Below are positions 1 through 14,025 of a DNA stretch of 64,000 nucleotides, piece after piece. The notes under the pieces were generated by a model. The model ran no database searches. It was not told where the DNA came from and saw nothing but the letters and a program-made list of their open reading frames with translations. The DNA is taken from positions 310,001 through 374,000 of the forward strand of contig JBAIAA010000666.1 of NCBI GenBank assembly GCA_037893245.1. The letters are read 5' to 3'. The DNA is from Crossaster papposus. Lineage: Eukaryota > Echinodermata > Asteroidea > Velatida > Solasteridae. Each line of letters starts with the position of its first letter. Position 1 is the stretch's first letter. Made by a program: the position numbers and the translations under genes.

Positions 1-274
1 GTGTCCTGAAGCATGAGTCTCACAGTTTTGGTCTCTTCCTGTGAGAATTGTGGCGATATGTTAGCTCAGATGTGGAGGTGGTGAATGTCTTTTCATTCTC
101 CAACAACGTTGAGGTTCGCAGCTCAGATATATGTCGATAACAATATCCTCATTCGCAGCCATGTTTTCTGATTTGTTTGTATGTACACTTGTATTGCCAC
201 ATAGGCATATGCCACCAGTGTCCTGACGCATGAATCTCTCAGTTTGGTTTTGTTCCAGTGAGAAATTTGGCAAT
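1..274. repeat. Satellite A segment duplicated at 1733-2006
   Basis: The first ~274 bases recur at 1733-2006, an offset of 1732 bp or eight monomers. The stretch starts with a class II monomer (GAAGCATGAGTCTCACAGTT) and diverges after TTTGGCAATA. It shows the 8-monomer higher-order period at the left of the window. Confidence 0.85.
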
Positions 275-3200
275 AATTTGTCTCGGATGTCGAGCTGGTG
301 AGTGTCTCTTCATTCTCGAACAACGTTGAGGCTCGCAGCTCAGATATATGTCGAGAAAATTATCCTCATTCGCAGCCTTGTTTTCTTATGTGTATGTATG
401 TACACGTGTATTGCATCATATGCCTATGCCGCCAGTATCCTGACGCATGAGTCTCTCAGTTTGTTTTTTTCCAGTGAGAAATTTGGCAATATTTTTGCTC
501 AGATGTCGGGCTGGTGAGTGTCTCTTCATTCTCGAACAACATTTAGGTTCGCAGCTCAGATATAAGTTCAGAAAAGTATCCGCATTCGCAGCCATGTTTT
601 CTTATGTTTATGTATGTACACGTGTATTGCCTCATATGCCTATGCCGCCAGTGTCATGACGCATGGGTCTCACAGTTTGGGCTTTTTTCAGTCAGAAATT
701 TGGCAATATTTTGGATCAGATGTCGAGCTGGCGAGTGTCTCTTCATTCTCGAACAACGTTGAGGTTCGCAGCTTAGATATCAGTTCATAAAATTATCCTC
801 ATTCGCAGCCATGTTTACTTCTGTTTATGTATGTACACTTGTATTGCCTCATAGGCCTATTCCACCAGTATCCTGACGCATGAGTCTCTCAGTTGGTTTT
901 TTTCCAGTGAGAAATTTGGCAATATTTTGGCTCGAATGTCGAGCTGGTGAGTGTCTCTTCATTCTCGAACAACGTTGAGACTCGCAGCTTAGATATATGT
1001 CGAGAAAATTATCCTCATTCGCAGCCATGTTTTCTTAATTGTATGTATGTACACGTGTATTGCCTCATAGGCCTATGCCGCCAGTGTCCTGACTCATGGG
1101 TCTCAGAGTTTGGATTTTTTCCAGTGAGAAATTTGGCAATATTTTGACTCAGATGTTGAGCTGGCGAGTGTCTCTTCATTCTCTAACTACGTTGAGGTTC
1201 GCAGCTCAGATATAAGTTCATTAAATTATCCTCATTCGCAGCCATGTTTTCTTCTGTTTATGTATGTACACGTGTATTGCCTCATAGGCCTATGCCGCCA
1301 GTATCCTCACGCATGAGTCTCTCAGTTGGTTTTTTCCAGTGAGAAATTTTGCAATATTTTGGCTCGGATGTCGAGCTGGTGAGTGTCTCGTCATTCTCGA
1401 ACAACGTTGAGGCTCGCAGCTCAGATATATGTCGAGAAAATTATCCTCATTCGCAGCCATGTTTTCTTATGTGTATGTAAGTACACGTGTATTGCCTCAT
1501 AGGCCTATGCCGCGAGTGTCCTGACGCATAAGTCTCTCAGTTTTTTTTTTTTTCAGTGAGAAATTTGGCAATATTTTGGCTCGGATGTCGAGCTGGTGAG
1601 TGTCTCTTCATTCTCGAACAACGTTGAGGCTCGCAGCTGAGATATATGTCGAGAAAATTATCCTCATTCGCAGCCATGTTTTCTTATGTGTATGTATGTA
1701 CACGTGTATTGCCTCATAGGCCTATGCCGCCAGTGTCCTGAAGCATGAGTCTCACAGTTTTGGTCTCTTCCTGTGAGAATTGTGGCGATATGTTAGCTCA
1801 GATGTGGAGGTGGTGAATGTCTTTTCATTCTCCAACAACGTTGAGGTTCGCAGCTCAGATATATGTCGATAACAATATCCTCATTCGCAGCCATGTTTTC
1901 TGATTTGTTTGTATGTACACTTGTATTGCCACATAGGCATATGCCACCAGTGTCCTGACGCATGAATCTCTCAGTTTGGTTTTGTTCCAGTGAGAAATTT
2001 GGCAATATTTTGGCTCGGATGTCGAGCTGGTGAGTGTCTCTTCATTCTCGAACAACGTTGAGGCTCGCAGCTCAGATATTTGTCGAGAACATTATCCTCA
2101 TTCTCAGCCATGTTTTCTGATGTGTATGTATGTACACGTGTATTGCCACATAGGCCTATGCCGCCATTATCCTGACGCATGAGTCTCTCAGTTTGGGTTT
2201 TTTCCAGTGAGAAATTTGGCAATAATTTGTCTCGGATGTCGAGCTGGTGAGTGTCCCTTCATTCTCGAACAACGTTGAGGCTCGCAGCTCAGATATATGT
2301 CGAGAAAATTATCCTCATTCGCAGCCATGTTTTCTTATGTGTATGTATGTACACGTGTATTGCATCATAGGCCTATGCCGCCAGTGTCCTGAAGCATGAG
2401 TCTCACAGTTTTGGTCTCTTCCTGTAAGAATTGTGGCAATATGTTAGCTCAGATGTTGAGCTGGAGAGTGTCTTTTCATTCTCGAACAACGTTGAGGTTC
2501 GCAGCTCAAATATAAGTCGAGAAAATTATCCTCATTCGCATCCATGTTTTCTTATGTGTATGTATGTACACGTGTATTACCGCATAGGCCTATGCCGCCA
2601 GTGTTCTGACGCATGGGTCTCACAGTTTGGGTTTTTTCCAGTGAGAAATTTGGCAATATTTTGGCTCAGATGTTGAGCTGGCGAGTGTCTCTTCATTCTC
2701 GAACTACGTTGAGGTTCGCAGCTCAGATATAAGTTCATAAATAAATCCTCATTCGCAGCCATGTTTTCTTATGTTTATGCGTGTACATGTGTATTGCCGC
2801 ATAGGCTTATGCCGCCAGTGTCCTGAAGCATGAGTCTCACAGTTTGGGTTTTTTCCAGTGAGAAATTTGGCAATATTTTGGCTCGGATGGCGAGCTGGTG
2901 AGTGTCTCTTCATTCTCGAACAACGTTGAGGCTCGCAGCTCAGATATATGTCGAGAACATTATCCTCATTCTCAGCCTTGTTTTCTGATGTGTATGTATG
3001 TACACGTGTATTGCAACATAGGCCTATGCCGCCAGTATCCTGACGCATGAGTCTCTCAGGTTTGGTTTTTTTCAGTGAGAAATTTGGCAATAATTTGTCT
3101 CGGATGTCGAGCTGGTGAGTGTCTCTTCATTCTCGAACAACGTTGAGGCTCGCAGCTCAGATATATGTCGAGAAAATTATTCTCATTTGCAGCCATGTTT

Positions 3201-4949
3201 TCTTATGTGTATGTATGTACACGTGTATTGCATCATAGGCCTATGCCGCCAGTATCCTGACGCATAAGTCTCGCAGTTGGTTTTTTTCCAGTGAGAAATT
3301 TGGCAATATTTTTGCTCAGATGTCGGGCTGGTGAGTGTCTCTTCATTCTCGAATAACATTCAGGTTCGCAGCTCAGATATAAGTTCAGAAAAGTATCCGC
3401 ATTCGCAGCCATGTTTTCTTATGTTTATGTATGTACACGTGTATTGCCTCATATGCCTATGCCGCCAGTGTCCTGACGCATGGGTCTCACAGTTTGGGTT
3501 TTTTCCAGTCAGAAATTTGGAAATATTTTGGCTCAGATGTCGAGATGGCGAGTGTCTCTTCATTCTCGAACAACGTTGAGGTTCGAAGCTTAGATATCAG
3601 TTCTTAAAATTATCCTCATTCGCAGCCATGTTTACTTCTGTTTATGTATGTACACGTGTATTGCCTCATAGGCCTATGCCGCCAGTATCCTGACGCATGA
3701 GTCTCTCAGTTGGGTTTTTTCCAGTGAGTAATTTGGCAATATTTTGGCTCTGATGTCGAGCTGGTGAGTGTCTCTTCATTCTCGAACAACGTTGAGGCTC
3801 GCAGCTTAGATATATGTCGAGAAAATTATCCTCATTCGCAGCCATGTTTTCTTATGTGTATGTATGTACACGTGTATTGCCTCATAGGCCTATGCCGCCA
3901 GTGTCCTGACTCATGGGTCTCAGAGTTTGGATTTTTTCCAGTGACAAATTTTGCAATATTTTGACTCAGATGTCGAGCTGGTGAGTGTCTCTTCATTCTC
4001 GAACAACGTTGAGGCTCGCAGCTCAGATATATGTCGAGAAAATTATCCTCATTCGCAGCCATGTTTTCTTATGTGTATGTAAGTACACGTGTATTACCGC
4101 ATAGGCCTATGCCGCCAGTGTCCTGACGCATAAGTCTCTCAGTTTGGGTTTTTTCCAGTGAGAAATTTGGCAATATTTTGGCTCAGATGTTAGGCGAGTG
4201 TCTCTTCATTCTCGAACTACGTTGAGGTTCGCAGTTCAGATATAAGTTCATAAAATTATCCTCATTCGCAGCCATGTTTTCTGATGTGTATGTATGTACA
4301 CGTGTATTGCCTCATAGGCCTATGCCGCCAGTATCCTGACGCATGAGTCTCTCAGTTGGTTTTTTTCCCAGTGAGAAATTTGGCAATATTTTTGCTCGGA
4401 TGTCGAGCTGGTGAGTGTCTCTTCATTCTCGAACAACGTTGAGGCTCGCAGCTCAGATATAATTTCATCAAATTATCCTCATTCGCAGCCACGTTTTCTT
4501 ATGTTTATGCGTGTACAAGTGTATTGCCGCATAGGCCTATGCAGCCAGTGTCCTGACGCATGAGTCTCAAAGTTTTGGTCTCTTCCGGTGAGATTTTTGG
4601 CGATATGTTATCTCAGATGTGGAGGTGGTGAATGTCTCTTCATTCTCCAACAACGTTGAGGTTCGCAGCTCAGATATATGTCGAGAAAAATATCCTCATT
4701 CGCAGCCATGTTTTCTGATGTGTTTGTATGTACACGTGTATTGCCACATAGGCCTATGTCGCCAGTATCCTGACGCATAAGTCTCTCAGTTTGGGTTTTT
4801 TCCAGTGATAAATTTGGCAATATTTTGGCTCGGATGTCGAGCTGGTGAGTGTCTCTTCATTCTCGAAAAACGTTGAGGTACGCAGTTCAAATATATGTCG
4901 AGAAAATTATCCTCATTCGCAGCCATGTTTTCTGATGTGTATGTATGTA

Positions 4950-5145
4950 TGCTCTTGCACCACATAACGACCGAGGGGCGAGACACAAAGGAGAACAAAG
5001 GAAACAAAAGCCCCTCGGTCGGCGGTATGAATGGACAAATTCGGTCCTCGATCGACGGTGCAAGCGCCAAGCAATGGGGATTGGGTATAACATAGGAATA
5101 AAGGAAAACACAATATCGAGCCTCGATCGTTATGTGGTTCACGAC
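4950..5145. mobile_element. MITE-like foldback element inserted in a satellite A monomer
   Basis: About 196 bp unlike the satellite interrupt one monomer in its TGTATGTATGTA segment, which is present on both sides (4938-4949 and 5146-5157). The target duplication could therefore be 4, 8 or 12 bp, because the flank is itself a TATG repeat. The ends are inverted: ACCACATAACGA at 4959-4970 and its complement TCGTTATGTGGT at 5127-5138, with partial pairing extending outward. Inside, CGACCGAGGGGC (4968-4979) is perfectly complementary to GCCCCTCGGTCG (5010-5021), and two further CCTCGATCG copies lie at 5046 and 5121, so the element can fold on itself more than once. It has no coding capacity. An 8 bp duplication would suit a hAT-type non-autonomous element, but the superfamily is not determined. 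Confidence 0.8.
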
Positions 5146-7667
5146 TGTATGTATGTACACGTGTATTGCCACATAGGCCTATGCCGCCAGTATCCTGACG
5201 CATGAGTCTCTCAGTTTGGGTTTTTTTCCAGTGAAAAATTTGGCAATATTTTGGCTCAGATGTCGGGCTGGTGAGTGTCTTTTCATTCTCGAACAACGTT
5301 GAGGCTCGCAGCTCAGATATATGTCGAGAAATTTATCCTCATTCGCAGCCATGTTTTCTTATGTTTATGTATATACAAATGTATTGCCACATAGGCATAT
5401 GCCGCCAGTGTCCTGACACGTGAGTCTCTCTGTTTGTTTTTTTCAGTGAAAAAATGGCAATATTTTGGCTCGGATGTCGAGCTGGTGAGTGTCTCTTCAT
5501 TCTCGAAAAACGTTGAGGTACGCAGCTCAGATATATGTCGAGAACATTATCCTCATTCGCAGCCATGTTTTCTTATGTGTATGGATGTACACGTGTATTG
5601 CCACATAGGCCTATGCCGCCAGTATCCTGACGCATGAGTCTCTCCGTTTGTTTGTTTTTCCAGAGGGAAATTTGGCAATATTTTGTCTCGGATGTCGAGC
5701 TGGCGAGTGTCTCTTCATTCTCGAACAACGTTGAGGTTCACATCTCATATATAAGTTCATAAAATTATCCTCATTCGCAGCCATGTTTTCTTATGTTTAT
5801 GCGTGTACACGTGTAGTGCCACATAGGCTTATGTCGCCAGTGTCCTGACGCATGAGTCTCTCAGTTTTTTGGTTTTTTTCTAGTGAGAAATTTGGCAATA
5901 TTTTGGCTCGGATGTCGAGCTGGTGAGTGTCTCTTCATTCTCGAAAAACGTTGAGGCTCGCAGCTCAGATATATGTCGCGAAAATTATCCTCATTCGCAG
6001 CCATGTTTTCTTATGTGTATGTATGTACACGTGTATTGCCGCTTAGGCCTATGCCGCCAGTATCCTGACGCATGAGTCTCTAAGTTTGTTTGTTTTCCAG
6101 TGAGAAATTTGGCAATATTTTTGCTCAGATGTCGGGCTGGTGAGTGTCCCTTCATTCTCAAACAACGTTGAGGCTCGCAGCTCAGATATAAGTCGATAAA
6201 ATTATCCTCATTCGCAGCCATGTTTTCTTATGTTTATGCGTGTACACGTGTATTGCCTCATATGCTTATGTCGCCAGTGTCCAGAAGCATGAGTCTCACA
6301 GTTTGTTTGTTTTTCCAGTGGGAAATTTGGCAATATTTTGGCTCGGATGTCGAGCTGGTAAGTGTCTCTTCATTCTCGAACAACGTTGAGGCTCGCAGCT
6401 CAGATATATGTCGAGAAAAATATCCTCATTCGCAGCCATGTTTTCTGATGTGTTTGTATGTACACGTGTAGTGCCACATAGGCATATGCCGCCAGTGTCC
6501 TAACGCATGAGTATCTCAGTTTGGGTTTTTTTCCAGTGAAAAATTTGGCAATATTTTGGCTCAGATGTCGGGCTGGTGAGTGTCTTTTCATTCTCGAACA
6601 ACGTTGAGGCTCGCAGCTCAGATATATGTCGAGAAATTTATCCTCATTCGCAGCCATGTTTTCTTATGTTTATGTATGTACAAATGTATTGCCACATAGG
6701 CATATGCCGCCAGTGTCCTGACACGTGAGTCTCTCAGTTTGTTTTTTTCAGTGAAAAAATGGCAATATTTTGGCTCGGATGTCGAGCTGGTGAGTGTCGC
6801 TTTATTCTCCAACAACGTTGAGGCTCGCAGCTCAGATATATGTCGAGAAAATTATCCTCATTCGCAGCCATGTTTTCTTATGTGTATGTATGTACACGTG
6901 TATTGCCGCATAGGCCTATGCCGCCAGTATACTGACGCATGAGTCTCTCAGTTTGTTTGTTTTTTCAGTGTGAAATTTGGCAAGATTTTGGCTCAGATGT
7001 CGGGCTGGTGAGTGTCTCTTCATTCTCGAACAACGTTGAGGCTCGCAGCTCAGATATAAGTCGATAAAATTATCCTGATTCGCAGACATGTTTACTTCTG
7101 TTTATGTATGTACACGTGTATTGGCTCATAGGCCTATGCCGCCAGTGTCCTGACACATGAGTCTCAAAGTTTTGGTCTCTTCCGGTGAGAATTGTGGCAA
7201 TATATTTGCTCAGATATGGAGGTGGTGAGGGTCTCTTCATTCTCGAACAACGTTGAGGTTCGCAGCTCAGATATATGTCGCGAAATATATCCTCATTCGC
7301 AGCCATGTTTTCTTATGTTTATATATGTACACATGTATTACCGCAAAGGCCTATGCCGCCAGTGTCCTGACGCATGAGTCTCACAGTTTGGTTTTTTTTT
7401 CAGTGAAAATTTGGCAATATTTTGGCTCAGATGTCGATCTGGTTATTGTATCTTCATTCTCAAACAACGTTGAGGTTCGCAGCTCAGATATAAGTTCAGA
7501 AAATTATCCTCATTTGCAGCCATGTTTGTTTATGTGTATGTATGTACACGTGTATTGCCGCATATGCCTATGCCGACAGTGTCCTGACGCATGAGTCTTT
7601 CAGTTTGTTTGTTTTGCAGTGAGAAATTTGACAATATTTTGGCTCAGATGTCGAGCTGGTGAGTGTT

Positions 7668-8640
7668 TCGTTATTCTCGAACAACGTTGAGGTTCGCAGC
7701 TCTGATATATGTCGAGAAAATTATCCTCATTCGCAGCCATGTTTTCTTATGTGTATGTATGTACATGTGTATTGTCGCATAGGCCTATGCCCTCACGCAT
7801 AAGTCTCACAGTTTGGGTTCTTTCCAGCGAGATATTTGGCAATATTTTGGCTCAAATGTCAAGCTGGTGAGTGTCTCTTCATTCCCGAACAACGTTGAAG
7901 TTCGCAGCTCATACATAAGTCGAGAAAATTTTCCTCATTCGCAGCCATGTTTACTTCTGTTTATGTATGTACACGTGTATTGCCGCATATGACTATGTCG
8001 CCAGTGTCCTGGCGCATAAGTCTCAAAGTTTGGGTCTCTTCCGGTGAGAATTTTGGCGATATGTTAGCTCAGATGTCGATCTGGTGAGTGTCTTTTCATT
8101 CTCGAACAACGTTGAAGTTCGCAGCTCATACATAAGTCGAAAAAATTTTCCTCATTCGCAGCCATGTTTACTTCTGTTTATGTATGTACACGTGTATTGC
8201 CGCATATGACTATGTCGCCAGTGTCCTGGCGCATAAGTCTCAAAGTTTGGGTCTCTTCCGGTGAGAATTTTGGCGATATGTTAGCTCAGATGTCGATCTG
8301 GTGAGTGTTTCGTTATTCTCGAACAACGTTGAGGTTCGCAGCTCTGATATATGTCGAGAAAATTATCCTCATTCGCAGCCATGTTTTCTTATGTGTATGT
8401 ATGTACATGTGTATTGTCGCATAGGCCTATGCCCTCACGCATAAGTCTCACAGTTTGGGTTCTTTCCAGCGAGATATTTGGCAATATTTTGGCTCAAATG
8501 TCAAGCTGGTGAGTGTCTCTTCATTCCCGAACAACGTTGAAGTTCGCAGCTCATACATAAGTCGAGAAAATTTTCCTCATTCGCAGCCATGTTTACTTCT
8601 GTTTATGTATGTACACGTGTATTGCCGCATATGACTATGT
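7668..8640. repeat. Satellite A block with a 642 bp (three-monomer) internal duplication
   Basis: The subtype with GTTTCGTTATTCTCG and GCAGCTCTGATATATG at 7668-7710 recurs at 8310-8352, followed by the same two monomers. Both copies share a small deletion that joins GGCCTATGCC to CTCACGCAT (near 7790 and 8432). The block shows local unequal exchange. Confidence 0.75.
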
Positions 8641-9329
8641 CGCCAGTGTCCTGACGCATGAGTCTCAAAGTTTTGGTCTCTTCCGGTGAGAATTGTGGCA
8701 ATATGTTAGCTCAGATATGGAGCTGGTGAGTGTCTCTTCATTCTTGAACAACGTTGAGGTTCGCAGCTCAGATATATGTCGAAAAAATTATCCTCATTCG
8801 CAGCCATGTTTTCTTATGTTTATGTATGTACACATGTATTGCCGCATAGGCCTATGCCGCCAGTGTCCTGACGCATGAGTCTCTCAGTTTTTGCAGTGAG
8901 AAATTTGGCAATATTTTGGCTCAGATGTCGAGTTGGTGAGTGTTTCTTCATTCTCGAACAACGTTGAGGTTCGCAGCACAGATATAAGTCGAGACAATTA
9001 TCATCATTTGCAGCCATATTTACTTATGTGGATGTATGTACACGTGCATTGCGGCATATGCCTATGCCGCCAGTGACCTGAAGCATGAGTCTCGAAGTCT
9101 GGGGTTCTTCCGCCGAGAATTGTGGCGATATGTTAGCTCAGATGTGGAGCTGGTGAGTGTCTATTAATTCTCCAACAACGTTGAGGTTCGCAGCTCAGAT
9201 ATTAGTTCAGAAAATTATCCTCATTCGCAGCCATGTTTTCTTATGTTTATGTATGTACACGTGTATTGCCACATAGGCATATGCCGCCAGTATCCTGACG
9301 CATGAGTTTCTCAGTTTGTTTGTTTTGCA

Positions 9330-9393
9330 GTGAGAAATTTGACAATATTTTGGGTAAGATGTCGAGCTGGTGAGTGTTTCGTTATTCTCGAAC
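9330..9393. repeat. Truncated satellite A monomer
   Basis: A monomer that starts GAGAAATTTGACAATATTTTGG runs to TTATTCTCGAAC and then jumps straight to TTTGGCAATATTTTTGC of the next unit. Only about 60 bp of it remain. This is a recombination or deletion junction inside the array. Confidence 0.8.
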
Positions 9394-10565
9394 TTTGGCA
9401 ATATTTTTGCTCGGATGTCGAGCTGGTGAGTGTCTCTTCATTCTCCAACAACGTTGAGGTTCGCAGCTTAGATATATGTCGAGAACATTATCCTCATTCG
9501 CAGCCATGTTTTCTGATGTGTTTGTATGTACACGTGTATTGCCACATAGGCGTATGCCGCCAGTGTCCTGACGCATGAGTCTCTCAGTTTAGGTTTGTTC
9601 CAGTGAGAAATTTGGCAAAATTTTGGCTCAGATGTCGAGCTGGTGAGTGTCTCTTCATTCTCGAACAACGTTGAGGTTCGCAGCTCAGATATATGTCGAG
9701 AACATTATCCTCATTCGCAGCCATGTTTTCTGATGTGTATGTATGTACACGTGTATTGCCAGATAGGCCTATGTCGCCAGTATCCTGACGCATAAGTCTC
9801 TCAGTTTGGGTTTCTTCCAGTGATAAATTTGGCAATATTTTGGCTCAGATGTCGAGCTGGTGAGTGTCTCTTCATTCTCGAACAACGTTGAGGTTCGCAG
9901 CTCAGATATATGTCGAGAACATTATCCTCATTCGCAGCCATGTTTTCTGATGTGTATGTATGTACACGTGTATTGCCAGATAGGCCTATGTCGCCAGTAT
10001 CCTGACGCATAAGTCTCTCAGTTTGGGTTTCTTCCAGTGATAAATTTGGCAATATTTTGGCTCGGATGTCGAGCTGGTGAGTGTCTCTTCATTCTCGAAC
10101 AACGTTGAGGCTCGCAGCTCAGATATATGTGGAGAAAATTATCCTCATTCGCAGCCATGTTTTCTTATGTGTATGGATGTACACGTGTATTGCCTCATAG
10201 GTCTATGCCGCCAGTGTCCTGACGCATGAGTCTCAGAGTTTTGGTTTTTTCCAGTGAGAAATTTGGCAATATTTTGGCTCAGATGTCAAGCTGGCGAGTG
10301 TCTCTTCATTCTCAAACTACGTTGAGGTTCGCAGCTCAGATATATGTCGTGAAAATTGTCCTCATTCGCAGCCATGTTTTCTGATGTGTATGTATGTACA
10401 CGTGTATTGCCACATAGGCCTATGTCGCCAGTATCCTGACGCATAAGTCTCTCAGTTTGGGTTTTTTCCAGTGATAAATTTGGCAATATTTTGGCTCGGA
10501 TGTCGAGCTGGTTAGTGTCTCTTCATTCTCGAACAACGTTCAGGCTCGCAGCTCAGATATATGTC

Positions 10566-13500
10566 GAGAAAATTATCCTCATTCGCAGCCATGTTTTCTT
10601 ATGTGTATGTATGTACCCGTGTATTGCCTCATAGGCCCATGCCGCCAGTGTCCTGACTCATGGGTCTCAGAGTTTGTTTTTTTTCCAGTGAGAAATTTGG
10701 CAATATTTTGGCTCAGATGTTAGGCGAGTGTCTCTTCATTCTCGATTTACGTTGAGGTTCGCAGTTCAGATATAAGTTCATAAAATTATCCTCATTCGCA
10801 GCCATGTTTTCTGATGTGTATGTATGTACACGTGTATTGCCTCATAGGCCTATGCCGCCAGTATCCTGACGCATGAGTCTCTCAGTTGGTTTTTTTCCCA
10901 GTGAGAAATTTGGCAATATTTTTGCTCGGATGTTGAGCTGGTGAGTGTCTCTTCATTCTCGAACAACGTTGAGGCTCGCAGCTCAGATATAATTTCATCA
11001 AATTATCCTCATTTGCAGCCATGTTTTCTTATGTTTATGCGTGTACAAGTGTATTGCCGCATAGGCCTATGCAGCCAGTGTCCTGACGCATGAGTCTCAA
11101 AGTTTTGGTCTCTGCCGGTGAGATTTTTGGCGATATGTTATCTCAGATGTGGAGGTGGTGAATGTCTCTTCATTTTCCAACAACGTTGAGGTTCGCAGCT
11201 CAGATATATGTCGAGAAAAATATCCTCATTCGCAGCCATGTTTTCTGATGTGTTTGTATGTACACGTGTATTGCCACATAGGCATATGCCGCCAGTGTCC
11301 TGACGCATGAGTCTCTCAGTTTAGGTTTGTTCCAGTGCGAAATTTGGCAATATTTCTGCTCGGATGTCGAGCTGGTGAGTGTCTCTTCATTCTCCAACAA
11401 CGTTGAGGTTCGCAGCTCAGATATATGTCGAGAACATTATCCTCATTCGCAGCCATGTTTTCTGATGTGTTTGTATGTACACGTGTATTGCCACATAGGC
11501 GTATACCGCCAGTGTCCTGACGCATGAGTCTCTCAGTTTAGGTTTGTTCCAGTGAGAAATTTGGCAAAATTTTGGCTCAGATGTCGAGCTGGTGAGTGTC
11601 TCTTCATTCTCGAACAACGTTGAGGTTCGCAGCTCAGATATATGTCGAGAACATTATCCTCATTCGCAGCCATGTTTTCTGATGTGTATGTATGTACACG
11701 TGTATTGCCAGATAGGCCTATGTCGCCAGTATCCTGACGCATAAGTCTCTCAGTTTGGGTTTTTTCCAGTGATAAATTTGCCAATATTTTGGCTCGGATG
11801 TCGAGCTGGTGAGTGTCTCTTCATTCTCGAACAACGTTGAGGCTCGCAGCTCAGATATATGTCGAGAAAATTATCCTCATTCGGAGCCATGTTTTCTTAT
11901 GTGTATGGATGTACACGTGTATTGCCTCATAGGTCTATGCCGCCAGTGTCCTGACGCATGAGTCTCAGAGTTTTGGTTTTTTCCAGTGAGAAATTTGGCA
12001 ATATTTTGGCTCAGATGTCAAGCTGGCGAGTGTCTCTTCATTCTCGAACTACGTTGAGGTTCGCAGCTCAGATATATGTCGTGAAAATTGTCCTCATTCG
12101 CAGCCATGTTTTCTGATGTGTATGTATGTACACGTGTATTGCCACATAGGCCTATGTCGCCAGTATCCTGACGCATAAGTCTCTCAGTTTGGGTTTTTTC
12201 CAGTGATAAATTTGGCAATATTTTGGCTCGGATGTCGAGCTGGTTAGTGTCTCTTCATTCTCGAACAACGTTCAGGCTCGCAGCTCAGATATATGTCGAG
12301 AAAATTATCCTCATTCGCAGCCATGTTTTCTTATGTGTATGTATGTACCCGTGTATTGCCTCATAGGCCCATGCCGCCAGTGTCCTGACTCATGGGTCTC
12401 AGAGTTTTGTTTTTTTCCAGTGAGAAATTTGGCAATATTTTGGCTCAGATGTTAGGCGAGTGTCTCTTCATTCTCGAACTACGTTGAGGTTCGCAGTTCA
12501 GATATAAGTTCATAAAATTATCCTCATTCGCAGCCATGTTTTCTGATGTGTATGTATGTACACGTGTATTGCCTCATAGGCCTATGCCGCCAGTATCCTG
12601 ACGCATGAGTCTCTCAGTTGGTTTTTTTCCCAGTGATAAATTTGGCAATATTTTTGCTCGGATGTCGAGCTGGTGAGTGTCTCTTCATTCTCGAACAACG
12701 TTGAGGCTCGCAGCTCAGATATAATTTCATCAAATTATCCTCATTCGCAGCCACGTTTTCTTATGTTTATGCGTGTACAAGTGTATTGCCGCATAGGCCT
12801 ATGCAGCCAGTGTCCTGACGCATGAGTCTCAAAGTTTTGGTCTCTTCCGGTGAGATTTTTGGCGATATGTTATCTCAGATGTGGAGGTGGTGAATGTCTC
12901 TTCATTCTCCAACAACGTTGAGGTTCGCAGCTCAGATATATGTCGAGAAAAATATCCTCATTCGCAGCCATGTTTTCTGATGTGTTTGTATGTACACGTG
13001 TATTGCCACATAGGCCTATGTCGCCAGTATCCTGACGCATAAGTCTCTCAGTTTGGGTTTTTTCCAGTGATAAATTTGGCAATATTTTGGCTCGGATGTC
13101 GAGCTGGTGAGTGTCTCTTCATTCTCGAACAACGTTGAGGCTCGCAGCTCAGATATATGTCGAGAAAATTATCCTCATTCGCAGCCATGTTTTCTTATGT
13201 GTATGGATGTACACGTGTATTGCCTCATAGGTCTATGCCGCCAGTGTCCTGACGCATGAGTCTCAGAGTTTTGGTTTTTTCCAGTGAGAAATTTGGCAAT
13301 ATTTTGGCTCAGATGTCAAGCTGGCGAGTGTCTCTTCATTCTCGAACTACGTTGAGGTTCGCAGCTCAGATATATGTCGTGAAAATTGTCCTCATTCGCA
13401 GCCATGTTTTCTGATGTGTATGTATGTACACGTGTATTGCCACATAGGCCTATGTCGCCAGTATCCTGACGCATAAGTCTCTCAGTTTGGGTTTTTTCCA

Positions 13501-14025
13501 GTGATACATTTGGCAATATTTTGGCTCGGATGTCGAGCTGGTTAGTGTCTCTTCATTCTCGAACAACGTTCAGGCTCGCAGCTCAGATATATGTCGTAAA
13601 AATTGTCCTCATTCTCAGCCATGTTTTCTTATGTGTATGTATGTACCCGTGTATTGCCTCATAGGCCCATGCCGCCAGTGTCCTGACTCATGGGTCTCAG
13701 AGTTTGTTTTTTTTCCAGTGAGAAATTTGGCAATATTTTGGCTCAGATGTTAGGCGAGTGTCTCTTCATTCTCGAACAACGTTGAGGCTCGCAGCTCAGA
13801 TATATGTCGAGAAAATTATCCTCATTCGCAGCCATGTTTTCTTATGTGTATGGATGTACACGTGTATTGCCTCATAGGTCTATGCCGCTAGTGTCCTGAC
13901 GCATGAGTCTCAGAGTTTTGTTTTTTTCCAGTGAGAAATTTGGCAATATTTTGGCTCAGATGTCAAGCTGGCGAGTGTCTCTTCATTCTCGAACTACGTT
14001 GAGGTTCGCAGCTCAGATATATGTC
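10566..14025. repeat. Higher-order repeat, copy 1 (3460 bp, 16 monomers)
   Basis: This block is repeated immediately downstream at 14026-17485. Matching positions are offset by exactly 3460 bp, and I see only a few single-base differences (for example 11113, 11883 and 12609 against 14573, 15343 and 16069). Both edges lie inside GCTCAGATATATGTCG, as expected for unequal crossing-over between two monomers. Class II monomers begin at 11078 and 12810 in this copy, so the block is itself two 8-monomer units of about 1.73 kb. Confidence 0.9.
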
